From Prolixibacteraceae bacterium (GTDB lineage: Bacteria; Bacteroidota; Bacteroidia; Bacteroidales; Prolixibacteraceae): a stretch of DNA of 59,584 nucleotides. The stretch is from assembly GCA_021740385.1 (NCBI GenBank), contig JAIOZY010000028.1:1-59584 (forward strand), written 5' to 3'. The notes under the pieces were generated by a model, which was given only the letters and a program-made list of their open reading frames with translations, did not search any database and was not told the DNA's origin. Both the position numbers and the translations under genes were made by a program. This document shows positions 9,529 through 16,995 of this stretch, piece after piece (the first letter of the stretch is position 1; every line of letters begins with the position of its first letter).

Positions 9529-11412
9529 CTAAAATGTTTTGATGGTTTCAATTTCGGTTGCTGAAATGGCACGGCCAATTTTCACTCCCCCGCTATCGGT
9601 TGAAAGTGTGCCATCGTTTTGTAAATAATATAGTGAACCGACAGTAAGGCCAGACAGGCCTGTGATTACACTACCTAACAGTTGAACGGGTTTAGATTCG
9701 TCTGCCATGCCGGATTCTTTTAATATGCCAAGTAATGTGTTTTCCTTTAAATTTGTTGTGTTACTTGTTGTTGTACTTAATCCTACCATTCCAATGTCGT
9801 TGTTGTCTATATCGCTGTATATTAATGCGTATTGGCTATCATCTGAAACGGCAAAAGCAATTGATTGTTTCAAATTATTGCCAAATGCACAAACAGACTT
9901 TTCAAATGCAATTGCAGTACCGTTAATGGTTCCAACAAATGAAAGACTATATTTTGACTGAAAAAATGCAATTTGGTTTGAGGTGTTGGGATCAAAAAGA
10001 ACTTTAACTTCCGAGCTAACAGAATCCCATCCAAAAATAAAATTTGCTGTGCCAAAAGTTACAGACATCGAATTTATATTGCCAACAATTGCAAAAGTTT
10101 TGCGGTTGAATTCGCCCACTACTACCTGGTATCTGTAGTATCCAATTAATATTTTATTCGCATTGTGTGGATCAAAGGCTAAATCCATTGTTTGAACATC
10201 ATCATCAAAAAAAACAGGTGTTCCGAGTGTTATGTTTGTGTCGCTTATTGTACCAATAATTACATAGGATTCATAATTGTTATCATATTCGGTATAAGCA
10301 ATTATAAATTTATTGGCATTGTTGGGATCAAATGTAATTTTTGCATTTTCAATATTTTCCGAACTAAATTCTTCAGTTGCAACTACGCTAATGATTGTCC
10401 CGTTTATTGAACAAATAGATATTTTGCCGTTATTTGATGTGTCGGTGTAAGCTATTCCAAATTGATTATTCGTGTTAGGATCTACGGACAATGATAAATA
10501 ATATTGAGCATCATCAATTTCATAATAATTACCAAATGTTATGTCTATTCCATCAATAGTGCCAATAATGGCTTCTACTTTATAGGAACAAACATATGTA
10601 ACTATAATTTTATTGGCATTGTTGGGATCAAAGCAAACCCGGTGTTTACTTGTGCCTGTTTCTCTATAAACAACAGCCGTTCCAAATGTTATATCTGTTC
10701 CATCAATAGTACCAACGATAGCCCTTCCGTAATCATCTACATCTTTGCAATATACAATTACAAATTTATCTGGATTGTTCGGGTCAAATGCAATGTCTGT
10801 ACTTCTTATTACGCCTATTTGATTATTTTCAAATATATGGTCTCTAATTTCATTATGTAATATAAACCCTAAAAATTCAGAAATTTTTTCAATTGTATTG
10901 TTTGCTAATAATTTCACAAAATTTCCATTGGTAATTGATTCGCTTAGGATAAAATTCCGATCTGAAATTTTTTCCCGCTCCGCCGCCGTCATGATCTTGC
11001 GGTCGGTGGTTTCGTTCATGATGCTCATCGAGTGTGATGCCGGGTGAGTGTAGTTGTTCGCATTCTCTTCAATACCAGCTAATTTACTCGTTGGATCGGC
11101 CTCGTAATGATAAGCGATAAGCATTGCAATAATTTGGTGCATTGTTTGTTCTGTGTCGATCCACATACCCCCCCACATCCAAAGTGTGCCGGTTGCACGA
11201 TTGTAGGCCATCATTTCGCTACCTGTTGGATACGCTGCATTTATAGCCTCCTCGTCATCAAAGCATTCCACCATATCGAGTATATTCATTCCCGATTGGG
11301 TGAATAATTTATTGAAAAAAAGCAATTGGGTTTCGTTTAATCCCTGCCCGGTCGCTTCTTCGCCTTCTTCATCGAAACCGAATTTTAACAGGGGGTTGTA
11401 TTTTTTTGACAT
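9529..11412 (-). CDS. Repeat-built receptor-binding / spike protein
   Basis: The start is taken as ATG 11412 (MSKKYNPLLKFGF), giving about 627 aa. After an N-terminal segment of about 190 residues the protein contains roughly seven 45-50-residue repeats with the theme FDPNNANKFIIVY...AIVGTIDGTDITFGT, which suggests a beta-propeller or beta-helix. The C-terminus (TVGSLYYLQNDGTLSTDSGG, then IGRAISATEI) is the short carboxy module often seen at the end of phage fibre proteins. The N-terminal motif NPLLKFGF is duplicated in the 28-aa gene at 11679-11765. It probably acts as the host-recognition protein. The repeats could recombine. Confidence 0.75.
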   Translation of the reverse strand: MSKKYNPLLKFGFDEEGEEATGQGLNETQLLFFNKLFTQSGMNILDMVECFDDEEAINAAYPTGSEMMAYNRATGTLWMWGGMWIDTEQTMHQIIAMLIAYHYEADPTSKLAGIEENANNYTHPASHSMSIMNETTDRKIMTAAEREKISDRNFILSESITNGNFVKLLANNTIEKISEFLGFILHNEIRDHIFENNQIGVIRSTDIAFDPNNPDKFVIVYCKDVDDYGRAIVGTIDGTDITFGTAVVYRETGTSKHRVCFDPNNANKIIVTYVCSYKVEAIIGTIDGIDITFGNYYEIDDAQYYLSLSVDPNTNNQFGIAYTDTSNNGKISICSINGTIISVVATEEFSSENIENAKITFDPNNANKFIIAYTEYDNNYESYVIIGTISDTNITLGTPVFFDDDVQTMDLAFDPHNANKILIGYYRYQVVVGEFNRKTFAIVGNINSMSVTFGTANFIFGWDSVSSEVKVLFDPNTSNQIAFFQSKYSLSFVGTINGTAIAFEKSVCAFGNNLKQSIAFAVSDDSQYALIYSDIDNNDIGMVGLSTTTSNTTNLKENTLLGILKESGMADESKPVQLLGSVITGLSGLTVGSLYYLQNDGTLSTDSGGVKIGRAISATEIETIKTF

Positions 11413-11416
11413 GGTT

Positions 11417-11644
11417 CTATTTTTTTTGAGGGTTGAACATGCTGGCAATGCCTTTAACTGCTTTAGTGAAAATGTTTGCCTTTTGCTTTTTTGTTATGTA
11501 CCCAAAATCGGTTAACATTTGAATAGTTAGGATTCTTAACCTGCGATCGGTTATAAGGGCGCGGTTATATTGCCGGCGGCCTGATTTTAGGTTGTGGCCG
11601 TGTTTTTTGGCAAAGCGTGTTAATATTTCATTTTGAGACTTCAT
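11417..11644 (-). CDS. Small basic protein (75 aa), unknown
   Basis: The protein is rich in Lys/Arg with predicted helices (TDRRLRILTIQMLTDFGYIT) and no membrane span. Its stop is 5 bp from the start of the receptor-binding protein, so the two are likely translated from one message. No family recognised; DNA binding or an assembly role are both possible. Confidence 0.6.
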   Translation of the reverse strand: MKSQNEILTRFAKKHGHNLKSGRRQYNRALITDRRLRILTIQMLTDFGYITKKQKANIFTKAVKGIASMFNPQKK

Positions 11645-11678
11645 TTTGTTATGATATTGTGTTCGTTGAGTATTTTTA

Positions 11679-11765
11679 TTATTTCGGTAAATCAGCGGGG
11701 TTAACTTCGCCTTGTTCGTTTATAAACTCAAAACCGAACTTCAATAAAGGGTTAAATTTTTTCAT
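11679..11765 (-). CDS. 28-aa protein duplicating the N-terminal motif of the receptor-binding protein
   Basis: ATG 11765 overlaps the stop of the preceding gene (TAATG), which implies translational coupling. It reads MKKFNPLLKFGFEFINEQGE and so on, to 28 residues. Its K(F/Y)NPLLKFGF matches the start of the 9529-11412 protein. Either it is a remnant of a duplicated receptor-binding gene or a deliberate small tethering peptide. It is short, so the call is cautious. Confidence 0.5.
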   Translation of the reverse strand: MKKFNPLLKFGFEFINEQGEVNPADLPK

Positions 11766-12013
11766 TATAATTTTCTGAGCTGGTAATTGTATGATCCATC
11801 TTTGCGGTGTGCCCAGTCGAATGCAAAATCGAAGCGCCCGGCACCGGGACACAAAAAACGGGTTTCATCGCCGACTTTTAAAATTTTTATGATGGCGCAT
11901 TCGTTTGTTTCGTCTCCATTTTTTGCAAAACCAAGATAGGTTTCGTTGTCGGAAACTTCATCGATAAGGTTTGGTTGTAAACCCTGTTCGGTCTGATAGC
12001 TTAATGTACTCAT
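11765..12013 (-). CDS. Small soluble protein (82 aa), phage structural-type hypothetical
   Basis: It contains NETYLGFAKNGDETNECAI followed by IIKI. This resembles the YxGxAxxGTxxxxxWxIxKI pattern of small proteins next to fibre genes in Bacteroidota phages. It is rich in Asp and aromatic residues, with no membrane span. It lies 4 bp after the transglycosylase gene and is coupled to the 28-aa gene downstream. Function unknown. Confidence 0.6.
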   Translation of the reverse strand: MSTLSYQTEQGLQPNLIDEVSDNETYLGFAKNGDETNECAIIKILKVGDETRFLCPGAGRFDFAFDWAHRKDGSYNYQLRKL

Positions 12014-12017
12014 TTTC

Positions 12018-12752
12018 TTAATCTTTAAAAATCTTGTAAAGTTGCAAACTGCCTGAAAGTATTAGGCAAATTGCAAGGGCAATGGTTACGTATTTCATAA
12101 CAGTATCAATATTTAATGTTTTTTTTTTCAGGTAAATGTGGTATTCGGGCCGTATGTTGGCCAGTAACGCGGTTTCTATTTCCGAAACGGTTATTTTGTT
12201 ATCCTTATTTAAATCGAAAAGCGGGTTTTGGCGGGCAATTGTAGCGGCTGAAAGGGTGCCGGTTTGTAGTACCCAATCGGGATTTTTACCGATGGCTGCC
12301 GGAAAGAACACGGCCAAATAGCAATCGAGAAACGAATTCATTTTATTGCGATAGGGCCGCAAATACTGGTAAACGTATTCGAGTTGTTCAACGTTGGTCA
12401 TTTGTGCCAGGGCCGTTGTGGTGGTGCCCAGCTCGGCGGCGGTTGCCGGCATAAACTGAATTAACCCGGTTGCCCCGGTTGTAAGGTTTTGTATTGCCGG
12501 GTTAAACGTGGCCCCGGTTTCGATATACATAACAGCCATTAACCAGTGAGGGGAAATATTGAGTTTAGGCGAAATACGTTTAACTTCGGCAATGAATTCC
12601 GGTTTGTTGTTATCTATAATATAGTCGTAAATCAGTTCCATATCTGTTTTAATGCTTGTTTTTACATTCCATTTTTCAAAAGCCTGTTTAACCTGCCGGT
12701 TGCAGGTTAAAAAAGATAACAGGCAAACTAAAAGAATGAATAAGCGTTTCAT
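12018..12752 (-). CDS. Membrane-bound lytic transglycosylase (SLT domain)
   Basis: The 244-aa protein cleaves peptidoglycan, either during entry or at lysis. A lipoprotein-type signal (FILLVCLLSFLTC, Cys17) starts it. An SLT catalytic fold follows: SPHWLMAVMYIETG with catalytic Glu at about 78, then ATGLIQFMPATAAELGT and an LEYVYQYL helix. An EF-hand-like DLNKDNKITVSE stretch is at about 175-190. A C-terminal membrane span (about 218-238) could anchor it in the virion membrane. That second span is unusual for a host SLT enzyme and fits a virion-membrane enzyme. Confidence 0.88.
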   Translation of the reverse strand: MKRLFILLVCLLSFLTCNRQVKQAFEKWNVKTSIKTDMELIYDYIIDNNKPEFIAEVKRISPKLNISPHWLMAVMYIETGATFNPAIQNLTTGATGLIQFMPATAAELGTTTTALAQMTNVEQLEYVYQYLRPYRNKMNSFLDCYLAVFFPAAIGKNPDWVLQTGTLSAATIARQNPLFDLNKDNKITVSEIETALLANIRPEYHIYLKKKTLNIDTVMKYVTIALAICLILSGSLQLYKIFKD

Positions 12753-12769
12753 TTTATTTCAAATCAAAT

Positions 12770-12798
12770 CGAAGGAAAGTGAAAAACACTTTCTTTCG
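12770..12798 (-). terminator. Hairpin between the transglycosylase and the basic 44-aa gene
   Basis: CGAAGGAAAGTG (12770-12781) and CACTTTCTTTCG (12787-12798) pair at 11 of 12 positions around an A5 loop. On the minus strand it is followed by an interrupted T-rich run (ATTTGATTTG). It may attenuate transcription inside the late operon rather than stop it. Confidence 0.45.
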
Positions 12799-12828
12799 AT
12801 TTTGTTCCGGGGGCGTTTCCTGGGAAAC

Positions 12829-12963
12829 TTATTTCACCTTTTTTGCTGCCTCTTTGATGCAGGTTTGCCACTTTTTGCGCGGGCTTTTGCGCCGGATTGT
12901 TTTTGCTGCAGCAACAATTTTTTTCAGTTTTGCCGCTCCTTTGTTTGTTTTCTTTTTTGCCAT
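12829..12963 (-). CDS. Very basic 44-aa protein, candidate DNA-condensing virion protein
   Basis: ATG 12963 begins MAKKKTNKGAAKLKKIVAAA, followed by KTIRRKSPRKKWQTC and a basic end. About 18 of 44 residues are Lys or Arg. It has no membrane segment, unlike its neighbours. Small basic proteins in tailless viruses often bind packaged DNA; that role is inferred from composition only. It is followed by about 75 bp of noncoding sequence with a hairpin. Confidence 0.6.
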   Translation of the reverse strand: MAKKKTNKGAAKLKKIVAAAKTIRRKSPRKKWQTCIKEAAKKVK

Positions 12964-12965
12964 TT

Positions 12966-13163
12966 TTATTGTATTAATTTGTTAATTAATCGAATAAACA
13001 GGCCGCTTACAACAATTGTAAGTCCAAGGCCTATGTATGTTCCAATTGTAGGAGAGGGCATATATCCCTCGCGCAAGCCTTTTCTGTAATACGGGCTTTC
13101 GAAAAATTCGTCCAGCCGATCAGTTATTATATCGATGTTTTCTTCAAACCGGGCTAAATCCAT
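12966..13163 (-). CDS. Small single-span membrane protein (65 aa)
   Basis: The N-terminal half is polar (FEENIDIITDRLDEFFESPY). One hydrophobic span lies at about 38-60 (TIGTYIGLGLTIVVSGLFI), followed by a short basic end. It overlaps its upstream neighbour at the shared position 13163. Part of a run of one-span mini-proteins; likely a virion membrane component, by context. Confidence 0.65.
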   Translation of the reverse strand: MDLARFEENIDIITDRLDEFFESPYYRKGLREGYMPSPTIGTYIGLGLTIVVSGLFIRLINKLIQ

Positions 13164-13423
13164 TATTTTTCTTTTAAAATTAAATATGCTCCAAGTATGA
13201 ACACCGCAATAATTAGCAGTTTTTCAATACGAAACGGAAAACGTTGTTGCCCCCAAGGGCAAACGTTTTGGAATGGCAAATAATAGCCTTCTACTTCAAC
13301 AACCGGAAAACCGTACATATCGCCGGGGGTTCCGTAAACGGGTTGCCCGGTGAAAAATGCGCGTTTCTGTTTTGTTTCCTTGTTGTAAACGGTTGTGTCG
13401 CGTTTTACTTTGAATTTTTTCAT
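13163..13423 (-). CDS. Small membrane protein with SH3-like front and C-terminal span (86 aa)
   Basis: The start is placed at ATG 13423 (MKKFKVKRDTTVYN) because the longer version overlaps the upstream stop. A beta-rich soluble part (GQPVYGTPGDMYGFPVVEVE) is followed by a membrane span at the C-terminus (LLIIAVFILGAYLILKEK). Same layout as its neighbours. Function unknown; virion membrane protein by context. Confidence 0.62.
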   Translation of the reverse strand: MKKFKVKRDTTVYNKETKQKRAFFTGQPVYGTPGDMYGFPVVEVEGYYLPFQNVCPWGQQRFPFRIEKLLIIAVFILGAYLILKEK

Positions 13424-13430
13424 ATCGTTT

Positions 13431-13757
13431 TTATTTTTTTGTTGCATAATATGCTACAATCAAAACCATTATACCGGCTATAATCATGGGTAAATAACTG
13501 ATTGAAAGGTCGATGTAAGCGTTACCGGTTATAATTTCGGGATCGTCGTTACCCTGTAACATATACAGGGCGAGTAATTCCTCGTACCAGGCAAGCGCGC
13601 TGTTGTATTGCACCATGCAGGCATCGTAATAGGCGTATTCGCTGGGAAAGTTAATCCAGTTGTTTAGGGCCGCTTTAGCCTCGTTCAGTTCCATTAAAGC
13701 GGCCTGAACGGAATCAGTGGCAAGTTGTAGCTGTTGTTCGGTTATGTATTGTGTCAT
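13431..13757 (-). CDS. Helical protein with C-terminal membrane span (108 aa)
   Basis: The first 80 residues are predicted helical and acidic (LATDSVQAALMELNEAKAAL and a Tyr-rich segment). A span at about 85-104 (SYLPMIIAGIMVLIVAYYA) ends in KK. It overlaps its upstream neighbour by 4 bp (ATGA-type), which indicates coupled translation. Likely a minor virion membrane protein. Confidence 0.62.
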   Translation of the reverse strand: MTQYITEQQLQLATDSVQAALMELNEAKAALNNWINFPSEYAYYDACMVQYNSALAWYEELLALYMLQGNDDPEIITGNAYIDLSISYLPMIIAGIMVLIVAYYATKK

Positions 13758-14026
13758 TTTCGGTTGTTTTTGTGAATGAATACTAATGAAATAATACAGG
13801 CGATAATAATTAAGCCCGAAACAAGATATATGGTTCTTTTTGTTTTTGCTTCGTCGGCATTAATGCCGGCAATGGTAAGCCATACGGCTTGTACCTGGTC
13901 GCCCAGCGATTCAAAATAACTGCCCATTTTTTTCTGATAGTCTCCGACCATATCGAGGCCTGAGCTGACAACAGAAAAAACGCCGCTAAAAAAATCGAGT
14001 ATGCCGCTTATAATTAGTGTTTCCAT
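13754..14026 (-). CDS. Small protein with amphipathic N-terminus and C-terminal membrane span (90 aa)
   Basis: The N-terminal 25 residues form a hydrophobic or amphipathic helix (LIISGILDFFSGVFSVVSSG). The middle is polar, and a strong span lies near the end (TIYLVSGLIIIACIISLVFI) with a basic tail. It overlaps the peptidoglycan-binding gene upstream by 13 bp. Likely a membrane-vesicle or spike-anchor protein; inferred. Confidence 0.62.
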   Translation of the reverse strand: METLIISGILDFFSGVFSVVSSGLDMVGDYQKKMGSYFESLGDQVQAVWLTIAGINADEAKTKRTIYLVSGLIIIACIISLVFIHKNNRK

Positions 14027-14319
14027 ACGTTTTCAATAAAATATTGATAAGTCATTTGCGAACTGCCGGTAATGGCTGTTAATGCCGCGAGGGTTTCAGC
14101 TCCAAAAATTCCATCAACGCCGAATTCGTCCAGGCTGGCACCCTGATCGATTAACCATTGCTGCAGCAGGGCCACGTATTCGCCCTCGTTTCCTACTTGC
14201 AAGGGGAATTGTTCCGCGTCAACTTCAATTTTTTGGTTTTTCAGCGCAATCCAGATAATTATTGCAATTAAAATAATTGCGCTTACTGCTGTAAATATTA
14301 AAACATTTTTCTTTTTCAT
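14014..14319 (-). CDS. Membrane-anchored peptidoglycan-binding domain protein (101 aa)
   Basis: An N-terminal span (about 6-26, VLIFTAVSAIILIAIIIWIA) is followed by a compact PG_binding_1-like module: QFPLQVGNEGEYVALLQQWL, then the FGVDGIFGAETLAALTAITG half. This domain binds cell-wall peptidoglycan. The same FPL.GD...V..L pattern is repeated three times in the collagen spike protein (16992-18890), which suggests both proteins engage the wall during entry. Confidence 0.78.
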   Translation of the reverse strand: MKKKNVLIFTAVSAIILIAIIIWIALKNQKIEVDAEQFPLQVGNEGEYVALLQQWLIDQGASLDEFGVDGIFGAETLAALTAITGSSQMTYQYFIENVWKH

Positions 14320-14330
14320 GTGCTGTTTTT

Positions 14331-14465
14331 TTAATATTCTCTTGTAAAGCTTACTGTTCTGGGGCTTTCTTCCGGCATATCGTTGCCGTTTATTTTTTTA
14401 TCGAATGCCTTGTAAATAAACCAGGCACCCGTGGCAATAATCAGTATTACAATAATGTTTTTCAT
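14331..14465 (-). CDS. 44-aa single-span membrane protein
   Basis: ATG 14465 gives MKNIIVILIIATGAWFIYKA, then a polar tail ending SFTREY; the stop is at 14331. The gene fills an otherwise empty slot between two late genes in the same direction. Virion membrane protein by context. Confidence 0.55.
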   Translation of the reverse strand: MKNIIVILIIATGAWFIYKAFDKKINGNDMPEESPRTVSFTREY

Positions 14466-14466
14466 T

Positions 14467-14988
14467 TTATGCCGGTTTTGTTTTGAGTTTAGAAAAATCG
14501 GGGGCCTTTAGCTTAACCCCCGATGCTTTCAACAGTTTTACAATTAAAATCAATGCTATGGCTGCTATTATAACATAGGTTGCAATTTTGATTGCTTTAG
14601 AGTTTTTGAAATAGTATTTTGCGTAAATGAATATTTTTTCGAAAAAACCGGCAAAAGCAAGCTGCTGTTCGAGTTCTTCCTCTGCTATCTGATCTTCGAC
14701 CGATTCCAAACCCTGCTGTACTAAATAACTAACTGCAATGAGGTTTTCGCTGTGTTTAATGAACGATAAATCTTCCATCATCCACCACAATTCTTCGTTT
14801 GAATCTTCGACAAATGAGAAAATTTTTCCGCAATTATCGTTTTTGTTGAAGGTGTGCATTAAATCGGGTGTTCCGTAAATCCCGGCGTATGCTTTCACGT
14901 TGTCGGTATTGGCGTATAAATCGAGGCCGAGAATATCGGCAATGTAAAAAAGTTTGTCTCCTACTCTAATTGTGCTATCGGCTTCCAT
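14467..14988 (-). CDS. Acidic protein with C-terminal membrane span (173 aa)
   Basis: About 120 soluble residues (an N-terminal VGDKLFYIADILGLDLYA segment, many Asp/Glu) precede a charged amphipathic helix and a strong span at about 136-154 (IATYVIIAAIALILIVKLL). A Lys-rich tail follows. The layout matches the other anchored virion candidates. No family recognised. Confidence 0.62.
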   Translation of the reverse strand: MEADSTIRVGDKLFYIADILGLDLYANTDNVKAYAGIYGTPDLMHTFNKNDNCGKIFSFVEDSNEELWWMMEDLSFIKHSENLIAVSYLVQQGLESVEDQIAEEELEQQLAFAGFFEKIFIYAKYYFKNSKAIKIATYVIIAAIALILIVKLLKASGVKLKAPDFSKLKTKPA

Positions 14989-14991
14989 ACT

Positions 14992-15324
14992 CTAATTTTT
15001 AAATATTTTGATTACAAAGAATGTTAAAATGGCTGTTGCTGCTATTATTGTCAATTCTTTACGTGTTAAGCCCAAAATCAGTTTTTCGGGTAGGATATCG
15101 GGATCGGGATCGTTGCCGCTTACGCTTTCCTTTGTTGCAGAAATCGGGAATTCTACCGGGAAACCGGGAATGTTAACATCACCTTCAACATCGACTAAAT
15201 AACTGTCGGGATCGAAGGGATCTTTACCAATTGGCCCTACTTTTTCATAGGGGTTTGGGGTAAATGCTTCTTCGGCCAAATATCCCGAATTACCATACAT
15301 TAATTTATCGGTTCCGAGTAACAT
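14992..15324 (-). CDS. Protein with C-terminal membrane span (110 aa)
   Basis: I prefer ATG 15324 (MLLGTDKLMYGNSGYL) to a start at 15363 because the longer form overlaps the upstream gene more. The middle is Pro/Asp-rich with little secondary structure. The last 25 residues are basic then hydrophobic (LTIIAATAILTFFVIKIFKN). Likely a tail-anchored virion protein; unknown family. Confidence 0.6.
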   Translation of the reverse strand: MLLGTDKLMYGNSGYLAEEAFTPNPYEKVGPIGKDPFDPDSYLVDVEGDVNIPGFPVEFPISATKESVSGNDPDPDILPEKLILGLTRKELTIIAATAILTFFVIKIFKN

Positions 15325-15502
15325 GATTTTCAAATATTTCGTTTGTATAATAGTTGCGTTCAACTTTACGAATTAACGGGGCTTCGCCGGGCATTGTCCG
15401 GCCTTCTTCATCGGGCAAAGTAAGATAAACAAGGCGCCTGTAATTAATTGTAGGCCGTCCAAGTTCTGTTCTGTGCTTTAATTCATCTACTCCGTAATAC
15501 AT
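15305..15502 (-). CDS. Small soluble protein (65 aa), unknown
   Basis: Basic and Tyr-rich (INYRRLVYLTLPDEEGRTMP), with no membrane span, unlike its neighbours. It overlaps both flanking genes by about 20 bp. No family recognised. Confidence 0.55.
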   Translation of the reverse strand: MYYGVDELKHRTELGRPTINYRRLVYLTLPDEEGRTMPGEAPLIRKVERNYYTNEIFENHVTRNR

Positions 15503-15911
15503 TTCTGTGTTTTATTAAAAATTCCCTGTTAAATCGTTCAATTTCAAGTAAATATTTTTTGTCTCCGGTATCTTCATAATTGAAGTACATTACATTGCGG
15601 TACATTGCAGCAAAGCGGGCGTAATGTTCGGGGCTGCTGCCGTCGAGAACATCGGCAATTGTTTCAATCATTTTCCACAAAGAACCGGGGCGTTTTCCTG
15701 CAAGTTGTTCAAAGGCGTAATGATCGGCCTCGAATTCATTGTAAGTTTTCAGAACGTAGTGGCCTGTCTCGTGTTGAATTATAAAATCCTTGTAGGCCTG
15801 TGGCAAATAATTCCAATACGGCGCGTTTAGATAAATTGTCCCGGTATCCATGTCGAGCTGTGCCGGGGTTGTACTTCCCAAAATTGTAACAAGTTCGGTT
15901 TTAAGTTTCAT
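15483..15911 (-). CDS. Small zinc metallopeptidase (HExxH)
   Basis: ATG 15911 gives 142 aa. A zinc-binding HETGH motif is at about 47-51, followed 10-12 residues later by NEFEADHYAFEQL, whose Glu/Asp supply the third ligand in gluzincin-type peptidases. The N-terminus (LGSTTPAQLDMDTGTIYLNA) is a short beta region. No signal peptide or membrane span. In this late operon it could process virion proteins or cut peptide cross-links in the wall; the substrate is unknown. Confidence 0.7.
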   Translation of the reverse strand: MKLKTELVTILGSTTPAQLDMDTGTIYLNAPYWNYLPQAYKDFIIQHETGHYVLKTYNEFEADHYAFEQLAGKRPGSLWKMIETIADVLDGSSPEHYARFAAMYRNVMYFNYEDTGDKKYLLEIERFNREFLIKHRNVLRSR

Positions 15912-15913
15912 TT

Positions 15914-16378
15914 TTAAATAGTTATAGCACCTTCCGGGCATTCGATCCAGTACCCGCGTAATTGTTTTTCGCGAGTGGTACCATCGGCATATTTTAGTAA
16001 AACATTAAAATATATCTCGATGTAACCATACGGATATTGGTCACAAATACCTATTGAGTTTCCGTTTTTGTTAATTGCTGTGAATATGGTTTCTTCGGGG
16101 GTTGAAAAATTGCCGCCCGAAACGATATACTCATTGTCCCAAATTTTTATTCCGCCTTGTAATTCCATCATTGCGGTAATAAAAACTTTCCGTATGTCGT
16201 AAAAATTGCCTTCGTTTTCGCGTGTAAAATCGAAGTTAAAAACCGCGGTCTGGTCATCAACACTAAAAGAATAATTGCAATTAATGTTGTAATTGTAATA
16301 ACCCGATAGTTTGGGCGTGTTTTGTAAAAACAAGCCCATGCAGGCAATTATGTATGCTACTATAAATATTGTTTCCAT
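15914..16378 (-). CDS. N-terminally anchored beta-rich protein (154 aa)
   Basis: A membrane span starts the protein (FIVAYIIACMGLFLQN). The remaining 130 residues are beta-rich with many aromatics and Asn (YYNYNINCNYSFSV and AVFNFDFTRENEG) and a Cys near the end. It overlaps the nucleotidyltransferase stop at 16378. Exposed virion protein by context. Confidence 0.6.
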   Translation of the reverse strand: METIFIVAYIIACMGLFLQNTPKLSGYYNYNINCNYSFSVDDQTAVFNFDFTRENEGNFYDIRKVFITAMMELQGGIKIWDNEYIVSGGNFSTPEETIFTAINKNGNSIGICDQYPYGYIEIYFNVLLKYADGTTREKQLRGYWIECPEGAITI

Positions 16379-16995
16379 TATTCAGGTATTATAATTTGTG
16401 ATAAATCAATGTTGTTTTCGGTTGCATAATCAATAACAGCATCGGTAATTTTTTCCTGTACTTCGTTCCAGCCAAGGCAACATTTTATTAAAACCGGTTG
16501 TTGGTTGTTTGCGCGGTTGAAATCAATAATTTTTGTTAAAACTTCAATTTTTTCGAATTCGGGGTAATGCTTAAAAAATTCGTCCAGAATTTCAGAAAGC
16601 GGGTACTCCAGTAACAAAAAATACAGGTCGTAAAATGCCGATCGCTTGCAAACCTGAATTGGGCGCACAAGCATGTGAATTGTAAATGCGGCCATATCTT
16701 CAATTGAAGTAATCCGCACCATGTCTACATATACAGGGGGGTACAAAACCCGCACGTATGGGTGTCCTAATTTGAGCAGGTCGAGGCGTATATTTTTGTA
16801 ATACGCTTTTGTTAAGTATTTGTTTATGCGATTAATTTTAGACAAATTCAGCCCGATTCTTTTAATATCGTTCACGTTCCAAACATCGATATCGGAAGGC
16901 ATACGGTGTTTGAGCAACAACGAAAGTGCTGTTGATCCCGAAATCATTACATTCGGGTTGTGTTGGGTAATATATCGGGCTGTGTCTATAATCAT
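16378..16995 (-). CDS. AbiEii/AbiGii-type nucleotidyltransferase
   Basis: ATG 16995 overlaps the stop of the spike gene (ATGA), so I use it rather than the TTG 12 bp upstream. The approximately 205-aa protein has the MNT-type core: ISGSTALSLLLKHRM followed by SDIDVW (two Asp ligands), and later SIEDMAAFTIHMLV and the KRSAFYDLYFLLLEY block typical of AbiEii. Such enzymes transfer nucleotides to tRNA or other acceptors and act as toxins or modifiers. No partner antitoxin is adjacent. Its place among structural genes is odd and may reflect a carried moron gene. Confidence 0.7.
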   Translation of the reverse strand: MIIDTARYITQHNPNVMISGSTALSLLLKHRMPSDIDVWNVNDIKRIGLNLSKINRINKYLTKAYYKNIRLDLLKLGHPYVRVLYPPVYVDMVRITSIEDMAAFTIHMLVRPIQVCKRSAFYDLYFLLLEYPLSEILDEFFKHYPEFEKIEVLTKIIDFNRANNQQPVLIKCCLGWNEVQEKITDAVIDYATENNIDLSQIIIPE

